A DNA stretch of 64,000 nucleotides from Theropithecus gelada (lineage: Eukaryota > Chordata > Mammalia > Primates > Cercopithecidae): assembly GCF_003255815.1 (NCBI RefSeq), contig NC_037670.1:70703124-70767123 (forward strand), written 5' to 3'. Within the stretch, counting starts at the first letter, position 1. Every line of letters starts with the position of its first letter. Position numbers and translations under genes: made by a program. Below, piece after piece: positions 1 to 13,189 of this stretch. Under the pieces are notes generated by a model that searched no databases, was not told the DNA's origin, and worked only from the letters and a program-made list of their open reading frames with translations.

Positions 1-1255
1 CGGGAACCTTTTAAGTTTCCCAGGTAATTCTACCATGAGACCAAAGATAAGAACTGTTCTTCTCAATAATCAATTCTTAAAAGTTCCTTCCAGCTCTACT
101 AGTCTCTGAACTGAAGTCAATTTTTTTATCCTTCTTTTTAACCAGAGTTCTTGACTTCTGTCATTGCAGAAAGGAGCACATCATAGACACTTATTTGTTC
201 CAAACTTTTGACATAGCCACATTTGGGCAAGGATCCAGGCATATATTCCTTCAAAGAAAAAATATTTTCCAGCAAAAAAGTTGACAGTACTTGGAAATCT
301 AAGGCATTCTAAAAATATCTTTTCTTGGGACTCCCAGCAGGCTGAACTGATTCAGATGGTCCCCATTTTAAAGAATGTGAAATGAAAAGGTCATGGAGGC
401 CTTGGGTCTTACACATTAAGAACAAACCAGCCACCTACTCAACTAGACAAAAGGCTTCTACTGACTTTAAGAAGAGTGACTTTTTCTGCCGAAAGCTGTT
501 TCTGCCTACTTGGGTTTTCAGAGCTAAAAATAACAAAGATTTTTAAAATATTGTATGTAAGCCACAAACACTATACAAGGATCACATCCTGGCCAATTTT
601 CACATCCCATCAGTAGCCTGGTGGACTGACCATCTTGGCTATGGTTTTATAAATGGCCAAAAAATTGTGTGTGCCTTAGTTCCTGCCTATATAGAAGTAT
701 CTAATTCCAGAAAGTTAATACAGGTGATTAAATAGTGGTTGACTTTAACTCCCACAAAATGCAACCATCTGGATACCTATTATATGGGGAATATTACTGA
801 ACAGAGAGCTCTAGAGTTGGATCTCACTTTCTTATTTACTGAGCATTTGCTTTTTCCATATTATGTAACCTCTCAGAGACCTGGTTTCCTTAGTGCTTGG
901 CACCTGAATTGTCAGTATCAGTAATTGTATGAATGAAAGAATGACTGAATGAATGACTCTTAGCTCCCACTACCTATCAGGATTTTGGCAAGTACCATGT
1001 CAGAAACGATGGGTCAAAATGTTTACAAACTGAAAAATATCATAAAAAAATGTAAGATGTTGTTATTGTTGAAATCAATAATAATAACAGTAACCTAATA
1101 CTGATTATGCAAGCAAAAAAAAAGTCTTATTTTGTGCAATCAAACACTGCCTCAAAATCCATGCTGTTGATTTCCTATGTTATATTAATTAAAGAATCAT
1201 CATTTTTAGAAGTTTGTAGTTACACAAAATCTAAGCACATTTAGAATATGCTTTT
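1..1255. other. Intergenic, mostly unique; weak MIR-like piece
   Basis: No gene recognised. About 800-950 (cell-type-neutral wording such as TTACTGAGCATTTGC, then ACCTCTCAGAGACCTGGTTTCC and a GAATGAATGA tail) resembles a degraded MIR or L2 end in + orientation. The rest shows no repeat or exon signal that I can identify. Confidence 0.4.
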
Positions 1256-1565
1256 TTGTTGGTTTTTTTGGTTTGGTTTTTGAGTTAGGGTCAGGCTCTG
1301 TCACTTTGGCTGGAGTGCAGTGGCATGATCACAGTTCACTGTAGCCTCAACCTCCTGGGCTCAAGCAATCCTCCCACCTCAGCCTCCTGAGTAACTGGGA
1401 CCACAGGCAGTGGCCACCAAATCCAGCTAATTTTTTTTTTTTTTTTTCAGAGTCAGGGTTTCGCTATGTTGCCCAGGCTGGTCTCAAACTCCTGGGCTCA
1501 AGCAATCCTCCCGACTCAACCTCCCAAAGTGCTGGGATTGCAGGTGTGAGCCACTGCACTTGGCC
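1256..1565 (-). mobile_element. Alu SINE, old (AluJ-like), antisense
   Basis: Starts with a T/G-rich tail and reads through TGGCTGGAGTGCAGTGGC, the middle T-rich linker at about 1431-1448 and GTGCTGGGATTGCAGG to CACTTGGCC. This is a full-length Alu dimer in reverse orientation. Many CpG positions have decayed and the right arm has J-type bases, so it is an old copy. Confidence 0.9.
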
Positions 1566-4500
1566 TAGAAAGCGCTTTAAAACTTAATAATTCTTTATAC
1601 AATAATAGTTTTTTATTCACATGGGAAGCATCCGTTTAGATGGCTGGGCAAGGTGACCAGAGAAAAAGGCAGAGGTGAGAACTGATGCGCTGACAGTGAG
1701 AAAGAGGACTGGGGAAAAAAACTATTAAAACTTCTGGATTCAAGGACTAGATTATGATTACCTAATGTAGATGCAAGTATCCCACTCTTAGAAACCCTAA
1801 GGATATCATTTTATTACGGCGTTTTGCAACAACTGATATTAATAGTGATGACAAAGGCCACATAATTAGTATGAGTATACGCTAGTTAAAAACCAAAGAA
1901 ATGATTAGTACACATCTTTGGAATAATTTCCATTAAAAAAACTCTTCTTAAAAATTTTGGTGCTTTAAAGAGCAATTCTCAGTTTGTGGTCCAGAAATAT
2001 TACATCTTTCTATATTTCATTCCTCATGGGTCAAGTTTTCTCTGCCTTAAAGACTGGTACTAACTCCAAGCAAGACCTTTCTTTGTCTTCCCTCCCAAAT
2101 TGAAGGCACATCAGCTTAAGGGTTCTCCAAGCATAGTTCTGGGGACCTGCTAACACACCTTCTCAGAGATATAAAAGTCCATTTGTGAGTTCTTTTTGGT
2201 GGCTGACTCATAATTCCATAGAACCTTACCACTTAGAGCTATTCTTTATAACTTCCTAATTGAGATATTAAGGATAAATAAAATTTGATAATTCATGGAC
2301 TAAAATTAGCAAGTTCTTTGAGTTTACTGAGAATTCTAAATTAGTATCTTTTTAAAATACAGCTGCCATACAAGGCTCTAACTTTACAAATACCCTACTG
2401 TGCACACACATACAGACTGTGAACTTTCCATTTGAGGAAACGAGGTACTTTGTTATCAATTTGTGCTTTTTGCTATCTTAAATTCACTGTAATTTGTAAT
2501 TGCTCTCATTTTTTACTTTTTAAGTATAAATTACTCCTTGACCTGATCATTTGTTATGTTGTGAGTTGATTGGTTAGTCCCACAGTGTGGTGAGACAGCT
2601 GGATCAGCAATTTTTCTGACATAAAACTTCAAATTACTGGCCTTTACCACATACATATTTTGCAATTCAAGCATGACTCACTTTCTATTACTAATACATA
2701 TATGGAAAATTATCCCACTTTTTGTTTTGTACAATGCCGGTGCTATGAAGTTAACTGTATTAACATTACTGGACTATTTTTTAAGTTTACTGAACACAAT
2801 TTCATAATATAAAACTTTGCATAGAAGTTAATAATTTCACAGTAAATATTAAGCAATTCATATATGCTTCTACCAAGTTTATTTGCGCATTTTATCCTTC
2901 CTTCTTTGTTACCCCAAAGTTATTTTCTACTGAAGAGTAATAATGGGAGTTAAGGACAGGGGGGCTTCTGTCCACTTCAGAATGCTGAGATTAGGGGTGC
3001 GGAGGAAGGGGAGAACAGAGTCTTTAACCAAAGAACAAAACAAAACAAAACAAAAATGCCAGGGAGCCTTAAAAGGTAGTTCTCTAAGTTACCAAAATCA
3101 TATTGTTCTCCAGAATGTATATTATAACTAAAGCAGTGTTGTACATAGAGACCCATCCAAATTATGTCTGCCCACGAGCTCCATAAAGAAGCCAAATATG
3201 TGTGACTCTGTTGCCCTGCAACAGGCATCTCCTAACTCCTCTGGCTGGTCATCTCACTATGCAGAGGCAGATTTACGTCCAGATCATTTGAATCAAACCG
3301 AGGTTCTCCGTTGGCCAAGTAAGTGTGGGAATGGCATTCCCCAGAATGCTGTGCATGGCTTCCTCCCCGCCCCGGAGGCAGATTCTAGCTCCTTGCCTCT
3401 GTGTTCTAGACTGAGTCACAGGCATCCTCTCAGGCATCCTTGCTCCCTCTTGCTGCTTTTAGTTGCAGTGCACTGCTTTCTGCCTCGTGTTTCATTCTCA
3501 GCTTTGCCTCTTTATCTTTGACACTATTAACCAAGCAAAACACCTTTCTCTTCGATTCATAACCTAAACTTGGGCCTATATGTTACCTTGAAGATCTTAC
3601 CTGGATAGTCCACTTAGAAGGTGGTTTGATCCACTTTTTAACGCCTCCAGCAAAAGATCTGTTTCGCAGGTAAGGGCATTGCTTCTAGTTGGGCTCTGGA
3701 AGTAAGTGCAAGAGCCACCAGTCTTGGGGCCAATTCTCTGACATATGAATCACTGTCACCAGCATAAACGAAAGCCTATCCTGTTAAGTACCTGCTTGGA
3801 CACAATGTACCACTGCTAGTCTGGTTCTCCATTCCTACTGAGTATCAGAAAACAATGTAGAAACCTATGGCAGGGAAGGGAACCCACAGAGTAAAGTGAT
3901 GGCCCCCAGATTCTCCGGTTGAGTCAAATGCTGGCTCTGAGTCAGGGGTCATGGAGTGGAGAAGAGATGAAATGTCTTTCATCCTTACGTCCATCAATTT
4001 TATGAGCCAGAATGCTGTGTCTTACCAAGATGATGGGTAGGCAAGCTACCAGTTCTCTTTCTGCCATCCATCTCCACTAATCTTACAGTTTGTGAAAATT
4101 CCTCAAAGATTCTCTGTCAGCTAATGTTTTTTTGAGAACTATTTGTGTTTCCGCATCAAGTTTAGTGAGAAATTATAAAAGGTCACGACTTTTTAAAGTA
4201 TATTTAACAAAGTATTTAAATTGAAAACAGGGACCTCCAATTTTAAAATAAATTTTTGACATTTTTCTCCCGCAGTTCTATCACATTGACCAGAAAAAAA
4301 AAAAATTAAGGCAGCTCTGAAAACCAGGATCACAGGCAACATTTTGGAAAGTTCTTAGACGTATTCCTAAAAATTACTACCAAGTACATTTAGTTGTGGC
4401 TGGATTGAAATGCAGAATGGGTTTGTACATGCTTTGCCCTTCAAAATATAAGATTTCCCTTTACAAAGTAGGTAGGACAAAGGTTCAAACTTCCCTCACT

Positions 4501-5540
4501 GTCTACTTCTAGCTGGGACATATGTGTTCTATAACTGATGGGAAAAAAAGAAAAAGGAAATGTGTATAGCCGTTACTGCCGAGGCACCGATTTCTGACAC
4601 ACACATTTATACTCATCAGATCCATTCAGTGCTCCACCAGTTATCACTATTCCCTTTTTACATTTGTGCCGAGGTTCCAGCTCAGTGGAGAAGCAGATCC
4701 ATTTCATGGGCAGAACTTCCTGCCCACTCCTAAGGGACACTGCTTCCTTCGGTTCAGTGCTGGTACTAAACTGAAGAGCAACCCAGCCCTACAGTCAATT
4801 CTCTGACAACGTGAATCACAGGCATCTACACAAACCCAGCCCTTGAAGTGAACTCTTCGCATCTGTGTTCTATGCGTAAGTAAGAAGCAGAAGAGAATAC
4901 ATTTTACCCAGAGGTAGATAGTTCCTTTCACATAAAATGCTATGGGTAGGAGTCAAGATATAAAGACCCCTGGGACAGGGGACCCTGGGCTGGGAGTTTT
5001 CCCTGGATGTATATGTTGAAGAGAGTCTATACTTACATAAAATATATGTGTTTCCCTAATTTTTAGAGAACCGAGCAGAGAACAGGTGAATATTCCAATT
5101 AAATCCAGAAGAATCAAACAAGATGAATAATGAGAAAAGGGAAGTAATTGAGTGCATTGACCTGCTCCACTGCCTTCCATCTGGGAGAAGTCTTCATGGA
5201 CCCAAGTGTAGGCGTACAGGACCAAGGGTCTGGGGCAGGGGGCGTCTCACCATATTTAAGGATAATTAAAGAGAAAACAACCACAATAATGGTGTAGTAT
5301 CTATGGGGGAAATACAGCACCACAAGGAAAAAGTATTATCTGGAAGTTTTGGAGGCACAGTTCACCTCTGGTAATTATTTTTGACAAGACACACGAGAAC
5401 ATTTCAAAAAAGGGCTGATTGGTGTTCCCAGCAGGACATAGGAATTTAAAGCTCCCGGGGAAAGGAGAATAGACTTCTGTGAAAAGGTCAAAGATAAAGA
5501 AGAGATATAAAACCAACAGCTTTAAGAAGCAGACTGAGAG
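1566..5540. other. Intergenic, no gene recognised
   Basis: About 4 kb with short chance reading frames only. Two places share CAATTCTCTGACA followed closely by TGAATCAC (3731 and 4796 regions), perhaps traces of one ancient repeat. The region around 3200-3520 is slightly GC-richer but has no splice-bounded frame that I would defend. Confidence 0.5.
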
Positions 5541-5559
5541 GGAAATTGATAGTAAAACA

Positions 5560-5640
5560 ATACTATTGCTTTATTTTCGTATATGTATACATATACATAT
5601 ATACATAATATATATCACGTATAATGCATAAAAATGGAAC
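5560..5640. repeat. AT-rich alternating ATAC/ATAT tract
   Basis: The segment near 5578-5618 is a purine-pyrimidine alternation with self-complementary TATGTATACATA-type units, prone to cruciform extrusion. Confidence 0.6.
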
Positions 5641-5829
5641 AATGTAAGTTAAAATACTAATAGTAATATTAAGGTTAATAGTTGGATTCTTCATGATTTT
5701 CAGCATTATTTATGTTCTCTAAAGTAAGCATTTTTATAAATAGAAAAAATAAAAGTGATTAATATTAATGCTGTTTTAATTATAAAGACCATATAATAAT
5801 GTAATAGAAAAAATTAAAAATAGGAAAAA

Positions 5830-6150
5830 TGTATAACTCAATGACCCTGTTACCCTTTTGTGAACCCTCTGCCTTGCTTCTTTCATATTAATATTTTACA
5901 TTTTAATAATACTATACATTAATTTTGTTTTTTATGTTTTCAATTTATGTTATTTAAGGATTTCTGTTCATTTTGTTTTGCTGCATAATCTTTATAAGTG
6001 TTTACATCACAGTGGCAAGACATTCCACCAAAAAGGTACATAATAATGTGTTTAATGATTCCCTTATTGATGAACATTTAACAGACTTTCAAATTTTTTA
6101 TCATGAATGATGGAAAATAAACACCTTTGCATAAACAGTCTTTTAATTCT
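5830..6150 (-). mobile_element. Probable ancient L1 fragment, antisense
   Basis: The phrase CCCTTATTGATGAACATTTA followed by TTTCAAATTTTTTATCATGAATGATGG matches the antisense reading of the L1 ORF2 end / early 3' region. It is strongly diverged. The boundaries are guesses. Confidence 0.4.
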
Positions 6151-6189
6151 TTTAGATTAATTGCTTAATTTAGATTCCCTGCAATAATT

Positions 6190-6350
6190 ATTATTCTTAT
6201 TTAATCCCAACAATAATTCTTCTAAATTAAACTTTATATCATTTTCATGTTACAGAAGAGGAAATTCAGCCTTAGAGAAGGTAAGTATCTTGCCTCAAGT
6301 CTCACCAATGATGTGTGCTAGAGTCATGCTCACACCAAGCAATTTGCAAG
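6190..6350 (-). mobile_element. MIR SINE fragment, antisense
   Basis: TTACAGAAGAGGAAATTCAGCCTTAGAGAAGGTAAGTATCTTGCC follows the MIR core in reverse orientation (the familiar GAGGAAACTGAGGC...AAGT.ACTTGCCC pattern). Ancient and diverged. Confidence 0.6.
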
Positions 6351-6683
6351 GTCAGTTCACACTGCCCTATTATTTCAAAGATTATCATTGCTAATAGCCA
6401 TATCTAAAAGTTCCCACTTTATGGAATCTTTACTGGCAACTTGGTATTTATGTTACATTTTTGATGATTTAACAAGCAAGGGGGAAAATGATATGAAATT
6501 TTTGTCCTAATCTCAGCATGCTACATAAAGGCATTGTTTTCTTTATTAAATATTGAGATCATTAAGAGTATTGTCTAAATATAGAGCAATTTCCTCTGAA
6601 CAATGAGTAACTAGACTCCCTCCTACTCATCGTATTACAGATTCAGGTAAGTAGGATCTATTCAAAACAAAAATCAAAGCAAA

Positions 6684-6831
6684 GCTGGGCACAGTGGCTC
6701 ATGCCTATAGTCCCAGTTACTTGGGAGGCTGAGGTGGGAGAATCACTTGAGGCCAGGAGTTCAAGACCAGGCTGGGCAATGTAGCAAGATCTGTTCTCTT
6801 AAAAAAATTAAAAATAGGAAAAAAAAAATCA
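6684..6831 (+). mobile_element. Alu monomer / 3'-truncated Alu
   Basis: Opens with CTGGGCACAGTGGCTCATGCC and continues through a left-arm-like body to an A-rich end at about 6800-6829. Only about 120 bp of body is present, so this is a free left monomer (FLAM-like) or a truncated AluJ. A second ATCAAAGCAAA after it repeats the flank before it (near 6671), a likely target-site duplication. Confidence 0.75.
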
Positions 6832-6849
6832 AAGCAAAATGATAAAACA

Positions 6850-6990
6850 CACAACTCACCCTTGCCATGTGATGCTCTGTATCACCTCAGGACTCTGCAG
6901 AATCTTCACCAGCAAGAAGGCCCACACCAGATGTAGCCCCTTGAACTTGGACTACCTAGCCTCCCGAACTATAATAAATACATTTCTTAT
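6850..6990 (+). mobile_element. MaLR LTR 3' fragment (possible)
   Basis: The order AGCAAGAAGGCCC...CACCAGATG...TTGGACTACCTAGCCTCC...GAACTATAATAAATACATTTC follows the 3' part of MLT1/MST-type LTRs of the ERVL-MaLR group. No 5' part is visible. No retroviral coding sequence is present. Confidence 0.45.
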
Positions 6991-7148
6991 CATAGTTTAA
7001 TAAGTAAATAAACTATAATAATAAATATATATGAGAGAGAGAGAGCCCAAAAGAATTTACACTAAAACTAAAAATTCTTGCAAGAATAAAATTAATGTAC
7101 TAAGAATAATCTATGTGCCATGTGGATACAATGTTGTTGTTGATGTTT

Positions 7149-7440
7149 TATTTTTTTGAGACAGAGTGTGACTCCTGTTGTCCAGGCTGGAGTGCAGTGG
7201 CATGATCTCAGCTCACTGCAACCTCTGCCTCCTGGGTTCAAGTGATTCTCCTGCTTAGCCTCCCGAGTAGCTTGGATTACAGGCATGGGCCACCATGCCC
7301 AGCTAATTTTTACATGTTTAGTAGAGACAAGGTTTCACCATGTTGGCCAGGCTGCTCTGGAACTCCTGACCTTAGGTGATTCACCCACCTCTGCTTCCCA
7401 AAGTGCTGGGATTACAGTTGTGAGCCACTGGACCTGGCCT
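7149..7440 (-). mobile_element. Alu SINE, antisense
   Basis: Begins TTTTTTTGAGACAGAGTG and runs through both arms to CTGGACCTGGCC. It is close to full length with moderate divergence (S-type by eye). It interrupts AT-rich intergenic sequence, and GGATACAATATTTT after it echoes GGATACAATGTTGT before it (target-site duplication). Confidence 0.92.
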
Positions 7441-10400
7441 GGATACAATATTTTAAATATAAATCACTAGACTAAAAAGCTTCTTCCAAAGGTCCCAGAA
7501 ATAAAGGACTGTGGATTAAATGGACAGGCGTTTTGCATGAAGGCCATGACTTGAAACTGAAGGTTTTCACGTAATGGTAGCCCTTCACAGTCTCAGATTG
7601 CTTTATATAAAAATTGCCTGTGTTCCTGAGGGAAAAAGGAGAAGTCATAAATAAGTTGCCAAAATGAGTCGTAAGAGAGTAAGGAATAAAGTAACCCCTC
7701 TGTATCTACATAACATCCAGACTGCAAAATACCTCTTTCATCCTAAAGTGTTCAATTCCTAGCTGTAAAACACCACGACCATCAGAGGACTGTATTTGTC
7801 ATAAAAATGAGAGATTTTACATTTTGGCTTGGGGACACTTCTCAAAATAGGCCCCATTATTGCCACACGTGCCTTCCTACTTGGACTCCTCTCTTTACCC
7901 ATCAAAGTCCTCCCATGGAATCATGCAGGGAATAGGGTAGAAAAGGGGCTCAGGGATATACCAAGGAGGCCCTGATTGTGGTGGGCTGAACACAGGCAGA
8001 CCTCCCCCCGACGACACACACACACACACAGACGGGGCATGCATCTGAACCACAGACCAAGCAAGAGGGCTCATCAGCCTTCATGTCTGCATGCCATGCA
8101 CAGACACTGCTAGACTCTGCCTCCCACACCTTCTGACTGTTTGCCAATTCCACATTGGCAATTTGCTTTGGATTCAATTTCTGGTTTCCAGGTCCTTCCT
8201 TGAACTTGATACTTCAGGTCCTCTCATGCTCCCACAACTATTACTCACCCTTTTCCCTCATGCAACTGCCATAGTTACTCAGCTCTATCTATTCCCATGT
8301 GGAACCCTGGCTAAGAGAACCAATTGCTGAGCCTAAAGCAAGCTCTTAGTTTCTGACTTTCTTGGCTTGGAAGGTCTGATAACCAGGATCCTGTAGATGG
8401 TAATTCTTAGGCAGAATAATTAATACTAAGGGTTAGAAAAGTTCAGAATCTAAAGGCCAATGGAGAACCCAAAGGGACTGAAGAACTGTCCCAAAGTTCA
8501 CTGACATCTATACATTTTTGAGCACTTACTCTGAAATGAGCACAGCAGGCTTTGCAAAATTTTGAGAAGCACCAAATTACAATAATATGTTGTAAGATAT
8601 GATGGCTTTTACTAAAAGAGTAGGAAGAGAGTAGAATTATGCCCTAGAGATGAGCGTCCTATCATTAACCTCTGTGCTTCAGTTTTCTTATCTGTAAAAT
8701 GATCATAATAATAACAGTATCTAGCTAGTCTGTAGAATTATGGGATTGAGTGAGCAAACATTTGCTGAAGGGATAGAATGGCATCTTGGCATCTGGTACC
8801 AAGATAATGCTTACTTGGTGCTGGCTATATTATTAATGTGTGGGGCAGTGGAGTAATGGGGTGATGGTGTCTGGGTTGAGGCCAAAGACTGTCACTTATC
8901 TAAATATTGCTCAACAATTACTTCATGTGGTTATTCTCCATGGAATCTAAGAGTTTCTATAGGAACCCAACCAAGTAATTTACATTTCCTTTGTACTCAC
9001 CAGTATACAGTCTCGTACCAGTAAAATCGGCAGAAGCTCGCCAATATTTCATGAAGCAACTTAATATACATACTTCTTTGCATACTCTTTTAATTTTGTC
9101 CTCCAAGTCTTTACATCCCTATAGCTACGAGTCCACGACGTTAGTATTAAACGGATGTAGTAGAGTAATTTTTGATTTGCATTATTCCTTTTCATTTTTT
9201 GGTTTTGAAAACAGAAATTCAAATATTATACTCCTAGATCTTTAAGAGAAAGAAAAGGTAATACGCAAAAAAGAGACAATAGGCAAGCAAAGGGAGAAAC
9301 ATTTGTGCTTATTTCAATGTGATTCAATAATAATGTATGGAGAAGAGTAAATCTGCAGGGGTGCAATCGTTCTATTGCAGAAATAGTAGGTCTCCGGGAG
9401 TTCCATTAGTACAAATGCCACCAATGTCCTTGGGAGAAACTTCGAAGGGAACCATGGCCTAGGCCACTGGATATCTATGTAGGGAAAGCGATTAGGGCTA
9501 TAGAGCAGTTAGCTTTGAGGAGGTCAGACCTCACCAGACAAAGAAGAAATCTGTGGTAATAAAACCTGCATCACCAGCAAATGCTGCTGCTGAAAATCAC
9601 TGAATAATTTTAAAACATACTGATAACATGCACAGCATGCATACTTTATGCCAGGCTGTTTACCAGTGTATTCTAAATGCTATGGCAGGAAGGCATCTTG
9701 AAATACAAATGTCTGTACTTTTCTTCTCTTCCTTGTTCAGCTCCCATAGAACCTGAAGGAGAATGAGGACAGTTGAAATCCAGAGAGAAAGAAATAGTCA
9801 GTGTTGGGTGCTAATTTCCAAAATAAGTTCTTGATCCCAGATCAGAAACAATACTTTTGAAAGCCCAAGTTTTTGATATGCAAGAGGAAGGTTTTTAGGA
9901 GAAGAAAAGGCTATTAAGAACCAAAAAGAGAAGGCCTTAGAGGAAGGAGGGCAGAACTTCTGTGCCAGGACAAGAAGCTGAAAAGAAGATGGAGGAAGAC
10001 CAGACTCCCACGCTCCCCCTGTGGACTTTACCCAGACTCCAAGGCTGGGACATTCCCCAGGAGCAGCTGAAGGGGGCCTGGGAAGGAGACCAGCTGTGCA
10101 TGCCAAGCCAAGGCCTACAGACCATCAGGATTCAGCAGTCCAGTGAGAATGGAAGCTGGAGACAGCCATCCACTGAGGGCTGCCAGAAGAAGCACTTGGA
10201 TGGTGGAGAGGAGGGAGTTGCTTTTAACAACCCCTTTGCAGTGGGTGCTGCAGTGACATAGTTGAGGGAGTGGTGCACTCCTTCACTATTGTGTGACTTT
10301 GAGCAAATTACTTAACCAGTGGGTTTTAGAAGCAGAGCTTCTTTGAAGCAAGAACGTCATAGGGGAGTTGTTCTCAGGTAAATCTATACCGAAGGAAGCA

Positions 10401-10590
10401 GAATAGGATAGAATGGAATGGGATGGGATGGGATAGAAGGGCAGATACATGGCTGCAGCTAAAGTTAGCCTTAAGAGACTCCATCACTCACCTGAGAGGA
10501 ATTTCAGAAGTATATGATAAGGGAAATGGCAGTGAGGCAGAACTTAATAGGGGGAAATCGCTTAGAATTTATCAGAATTAAAGACATGAG
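7441..10590. other. Intergenic, with one MIR piece and short CA repeat
   Basis: No gene recognised. A CA run occurs at about 8016-8030. At about 8640-8800 the wording ACCTCTGTGCTTCAGTTTTCTTATCTGTAAAATGATCATAATAA is a MIR in + orientation. A GGGAT/GGAAT-type short repeat lies at about 10401-10440. The 99-codon frame at 9962-10261 has no recognisable domain and no exon signals. Confidence 0.5.
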
Positions 10591-10599
10591 TCTTCCTAG

Positions 10600-11585
10600 A
10601 ACGTTAAATGTTTGTGGTAAAAATTAAAAGATAAACACAAAAAATAGAAAGACAATCTATAACTCAACTCTGAAATTAGCAAGGTGAGAAAAGTGAAAAA
10701 AAGTATTAATCACAAAAGCAGGAAAAGAAACAGAAGCAAAGGGAAAATATGAATAAAATACAAAATAAGATAGCAGAAATAAGTCTGAATATATCAATAA
10801 TCATAATGAATATGAATAAATTAAACCCACCCATCGAAGACACACTATTTAGTTATCTTGGAAAAACAAAAACAAAAGCCAAATATGTTTCTATGTTCCT
10901 TACATGAAACACTAAAAACAAATACAAATTCAAAAATAATAAGATGGCAAAAGACATACTAGAAAAATACATACCAAAAGGAAACTAGTGAAAAAATATT
11001 TGTACAGATACTGGAAAAAATAGAATAAGATGAGAAGTCTAACACAGGTAAAAAGACATACTATAAAATGGTATAAAAAATAATTTTCCAAGAAGAACCA
11101 ATAATTGAGAAATTGAATGCACTTAAAAACAGAATCTCAAAGTATATAAAGGATTATGAAAGGAGTTAATAAATCTAGAAGTAATGGGGAAGATTTCAGA
11201 ATATCTCTTTCAGAGCACGATAGATAAAGAAGACAAAAAATTAGTAAGATCATAATCAATTTGGAATATGTGATTAGGAACTCTACTCCTGAAAAAGAGA
11301 ACATTTGGTTCTTTAGAAAACATACATAAAAACTGACCAATTATTAAGCCACAAAAGAAAACTCATGAATTCCAAGAAATTAATGTTCATGTATAAGTTT
11401 TTTTTTTACTGAAAACAATAGAATTAGATATCAACAACTAAAAAGAGGAAAAAATACTCTGTAAACCAAAAACAAATTTTTAAAAAGACATGAATTAACA
11501 GAAAATCACAATCAAAATTACAAAATATTTAGAACTAACTGCAATCCAAGTGCTACTAAGCAAATCTTGAACCATGTTCTAAAGT
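10600..11585 (+). mobile_element. Ancient L1, ORF2 region, left of Alu
   Basis: A-rich, heavily diverged sequence in + orientation. The part just before the Alu continues directly after it, and together they follow the L1 ORF2 endonuclease/reverse-transcriptase linker. Stops occur in every frame, so it is inactive. The left limit is uncertain. Confidence 0.55.
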
Positions 11586-11594
11586 AACATTGAG

Positions 11595-11893
11595 GCCGGG
11601 CATGGTGATTTACACCTGTAATCCCAAACCTTTGGGAGGCCAAGGCAGGAAGATCACTTGAGGTCAGGAGTTCAAGACCAGCCTGACCAACATAGTGAAA
11701 CCCTGTCTGTACTAAAAATACAAAAAAAAAAAAATTAGGCAGGCATGGTGGTGCGTGCCTGTAGTCTCAGCTACTCAGGAGGCTGAGGCAGAAGAATCAC
11801 TTGAATCCAGGAGGCAGAGGCTGCAGTGAGCTGAGATCATACCACTGCACTCCAGCCTGGGTGACAGAGTGAGAATCTGTCTCAAAAAAAAAA
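11595..11893 (+). mobile_element. Alu SINE, inserted into the L1
   Basis: Starts GCCGGGCATGGTGATTTACACC and ends in an A tail after GAGAATCTGTCTC. Flanking direct repeats AACATTGAG (11586-11594 and 11896-11904) are the target-site duplication. It lies inside the older L1. Confidence 0.93.
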
Positions 11894-11895
11894 GC

Positions 11896-12440
11896 AACAT
11901 TGAGAGGGAAAATTCTATCCTAACATATGTGTATGTGAAAAAACAGGAAATATGAAAATAAATGAGCTATGTGCTCAGCTCAGGAAGCTAGAAAAAGAAC
12001 AGGGTAAGCCCAAAGAAAGCTAAAGGAACAAATAATGAAGATACAAGTAAAAGTTTATGAAATTGGAAAAAAAAAAAAAAAAAAAACCAGATGTAGTTTA
12101 ACAAATTAAAGGCAGTTCTCTGAAATGACTAATGGGATAATTACCTAGAATCAATTATCAAAAAAAAAAAAAAGAAAGAAAGAAAGAAAAAAAAAGAAGT
12201 TACAAAAGTAGAAGGAAGGAAAGATAAAATCACTGAAGCAAAATCTTTACTCTCCCTGCCAAAAGCATCAGGCCTAGATGGTTTGAACCATCTGTAACAG
12301 CAAATCTTTAAGAAAAAGATAGTTCTTAATATTCTCAGTATTATACATATTGTGCCTAAGAATAATAAACTAGTGAAAGTTTTCCACTCATTTTCAGATG
12401 CTACTATGACGTGAATACTAAAGTTTAAGAAAGAGAATAT
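11896..12440 (+). mobile_element. Ancient L1, ORF2 region, right of Alu
   Basis: Resumes with TTGAGAGGGAAAATTCTATCC and then CAGGAAGCTAGAAAAAGAAC, a diverged form of a well-known ORF2 stretch. It later has CATCAGGCCTAGATGG (the reverse-transcriptase entry region). It contains two A-rich microsatellite tracts at 12066-12086 and 12162-12196. Confidence 0.6.
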
Positions 12441-12854
12441 TAGGTGAGAAAATTAGACTAACTTGTTTAAAATGGCAGACTGATCACATACATTTAACTT
12501 CTGTTTCTCCTAAAATCTCACTAAAATGTGAGAAAAGAAATGTTTAAAAGGTATTAACTTACAAGGGTAAAGTGAGCAGGAAAAGACACAGCGGACAAAA
12601 GGCTAAGTGATGTAGCTCTTGGGGCATTAACTTGGCATGAAACCAGTTGTTCTGCAAATTCCCCGAGAGGGACAGTGGGGCTGAGATCCCTGCTGAAAAC
12701 AGAGTGCTTGGCAAATGCATAGTGGCTGAGAACCTTGGGATCCTTCCATCTAGGCACAGCCAGGGGACCACCTTCACCCCTATCTCATCTCATCCCATTT
12801 CCTAAAGAAAACCACGGTTTATTTCCTGGCAAATGGAATCTGAGAGGATATGGA

Positions 12855-13181
12855 TGTCTTAGTCAGCTGAGGCTGTTATAACAGAATACCATAGACTGGG
12901 TGGCTTAAACAACAAACGTTTATTTTTCATAGTTCTGGAGGCTGGCAAGTCCAAGACCAAGGTGTTGGCCAATTCACTTCCTCCTAAAGGCCCACTTCCT
13001 GGCTGGTGGACAACCACCTTCTCACTGTGTCCTCATGTGGCAGAGAAAGGACACTTGTCCCACCCTCAAGATCTCCTTAAGCATAATCACCTCTCAAAAT
13101 TCCCTCCTCCAAATACCATCGTACTGAGGTTAGGGCTTAAACATATGAATTTTGGAAGAATGCAAATATTCAGTCCATAAA
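12855..13181 (-). mobile_element. MLT1-type LTR (ERVL-MaLR), antisense
   Basis: Reads TGTCTTAGTCAGCTGAGGC, then ATACCATAGACTGGGTGGCTT, TTCTGGAGGCTGGCAAGTCC, CTCACTGTGTCCTCATGTGG and finally ACATATGAATTTTGGAAGAA. It is a complete solo LTR in reverse orientation. The five-base direct repeat ATGGA abuts both ends (12850-12854, 13182-13186), as expected for retroviral integration. It has no internal genes. Confidence 0.85.
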
Positions 13182-13189
13182 ATGGACTT

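Noticed and set aside
3725..4825. Repeated motif CAATTCTCTGACA ... TGAATCAC at 3731 and 4796 as a duplicated gene or LTR pair
   Set aside because: Similarity ends after about 30 bases. It may be a trace of an old repeat, but that cannot be supported.
5114..5516. Three antisense frames all beginning Met-Val-Leu-Tyr, suggesting a tandem duplication
   Set aside because: The DNA around the three starts does not align beyond a few bases, so the shared start is coincidence.
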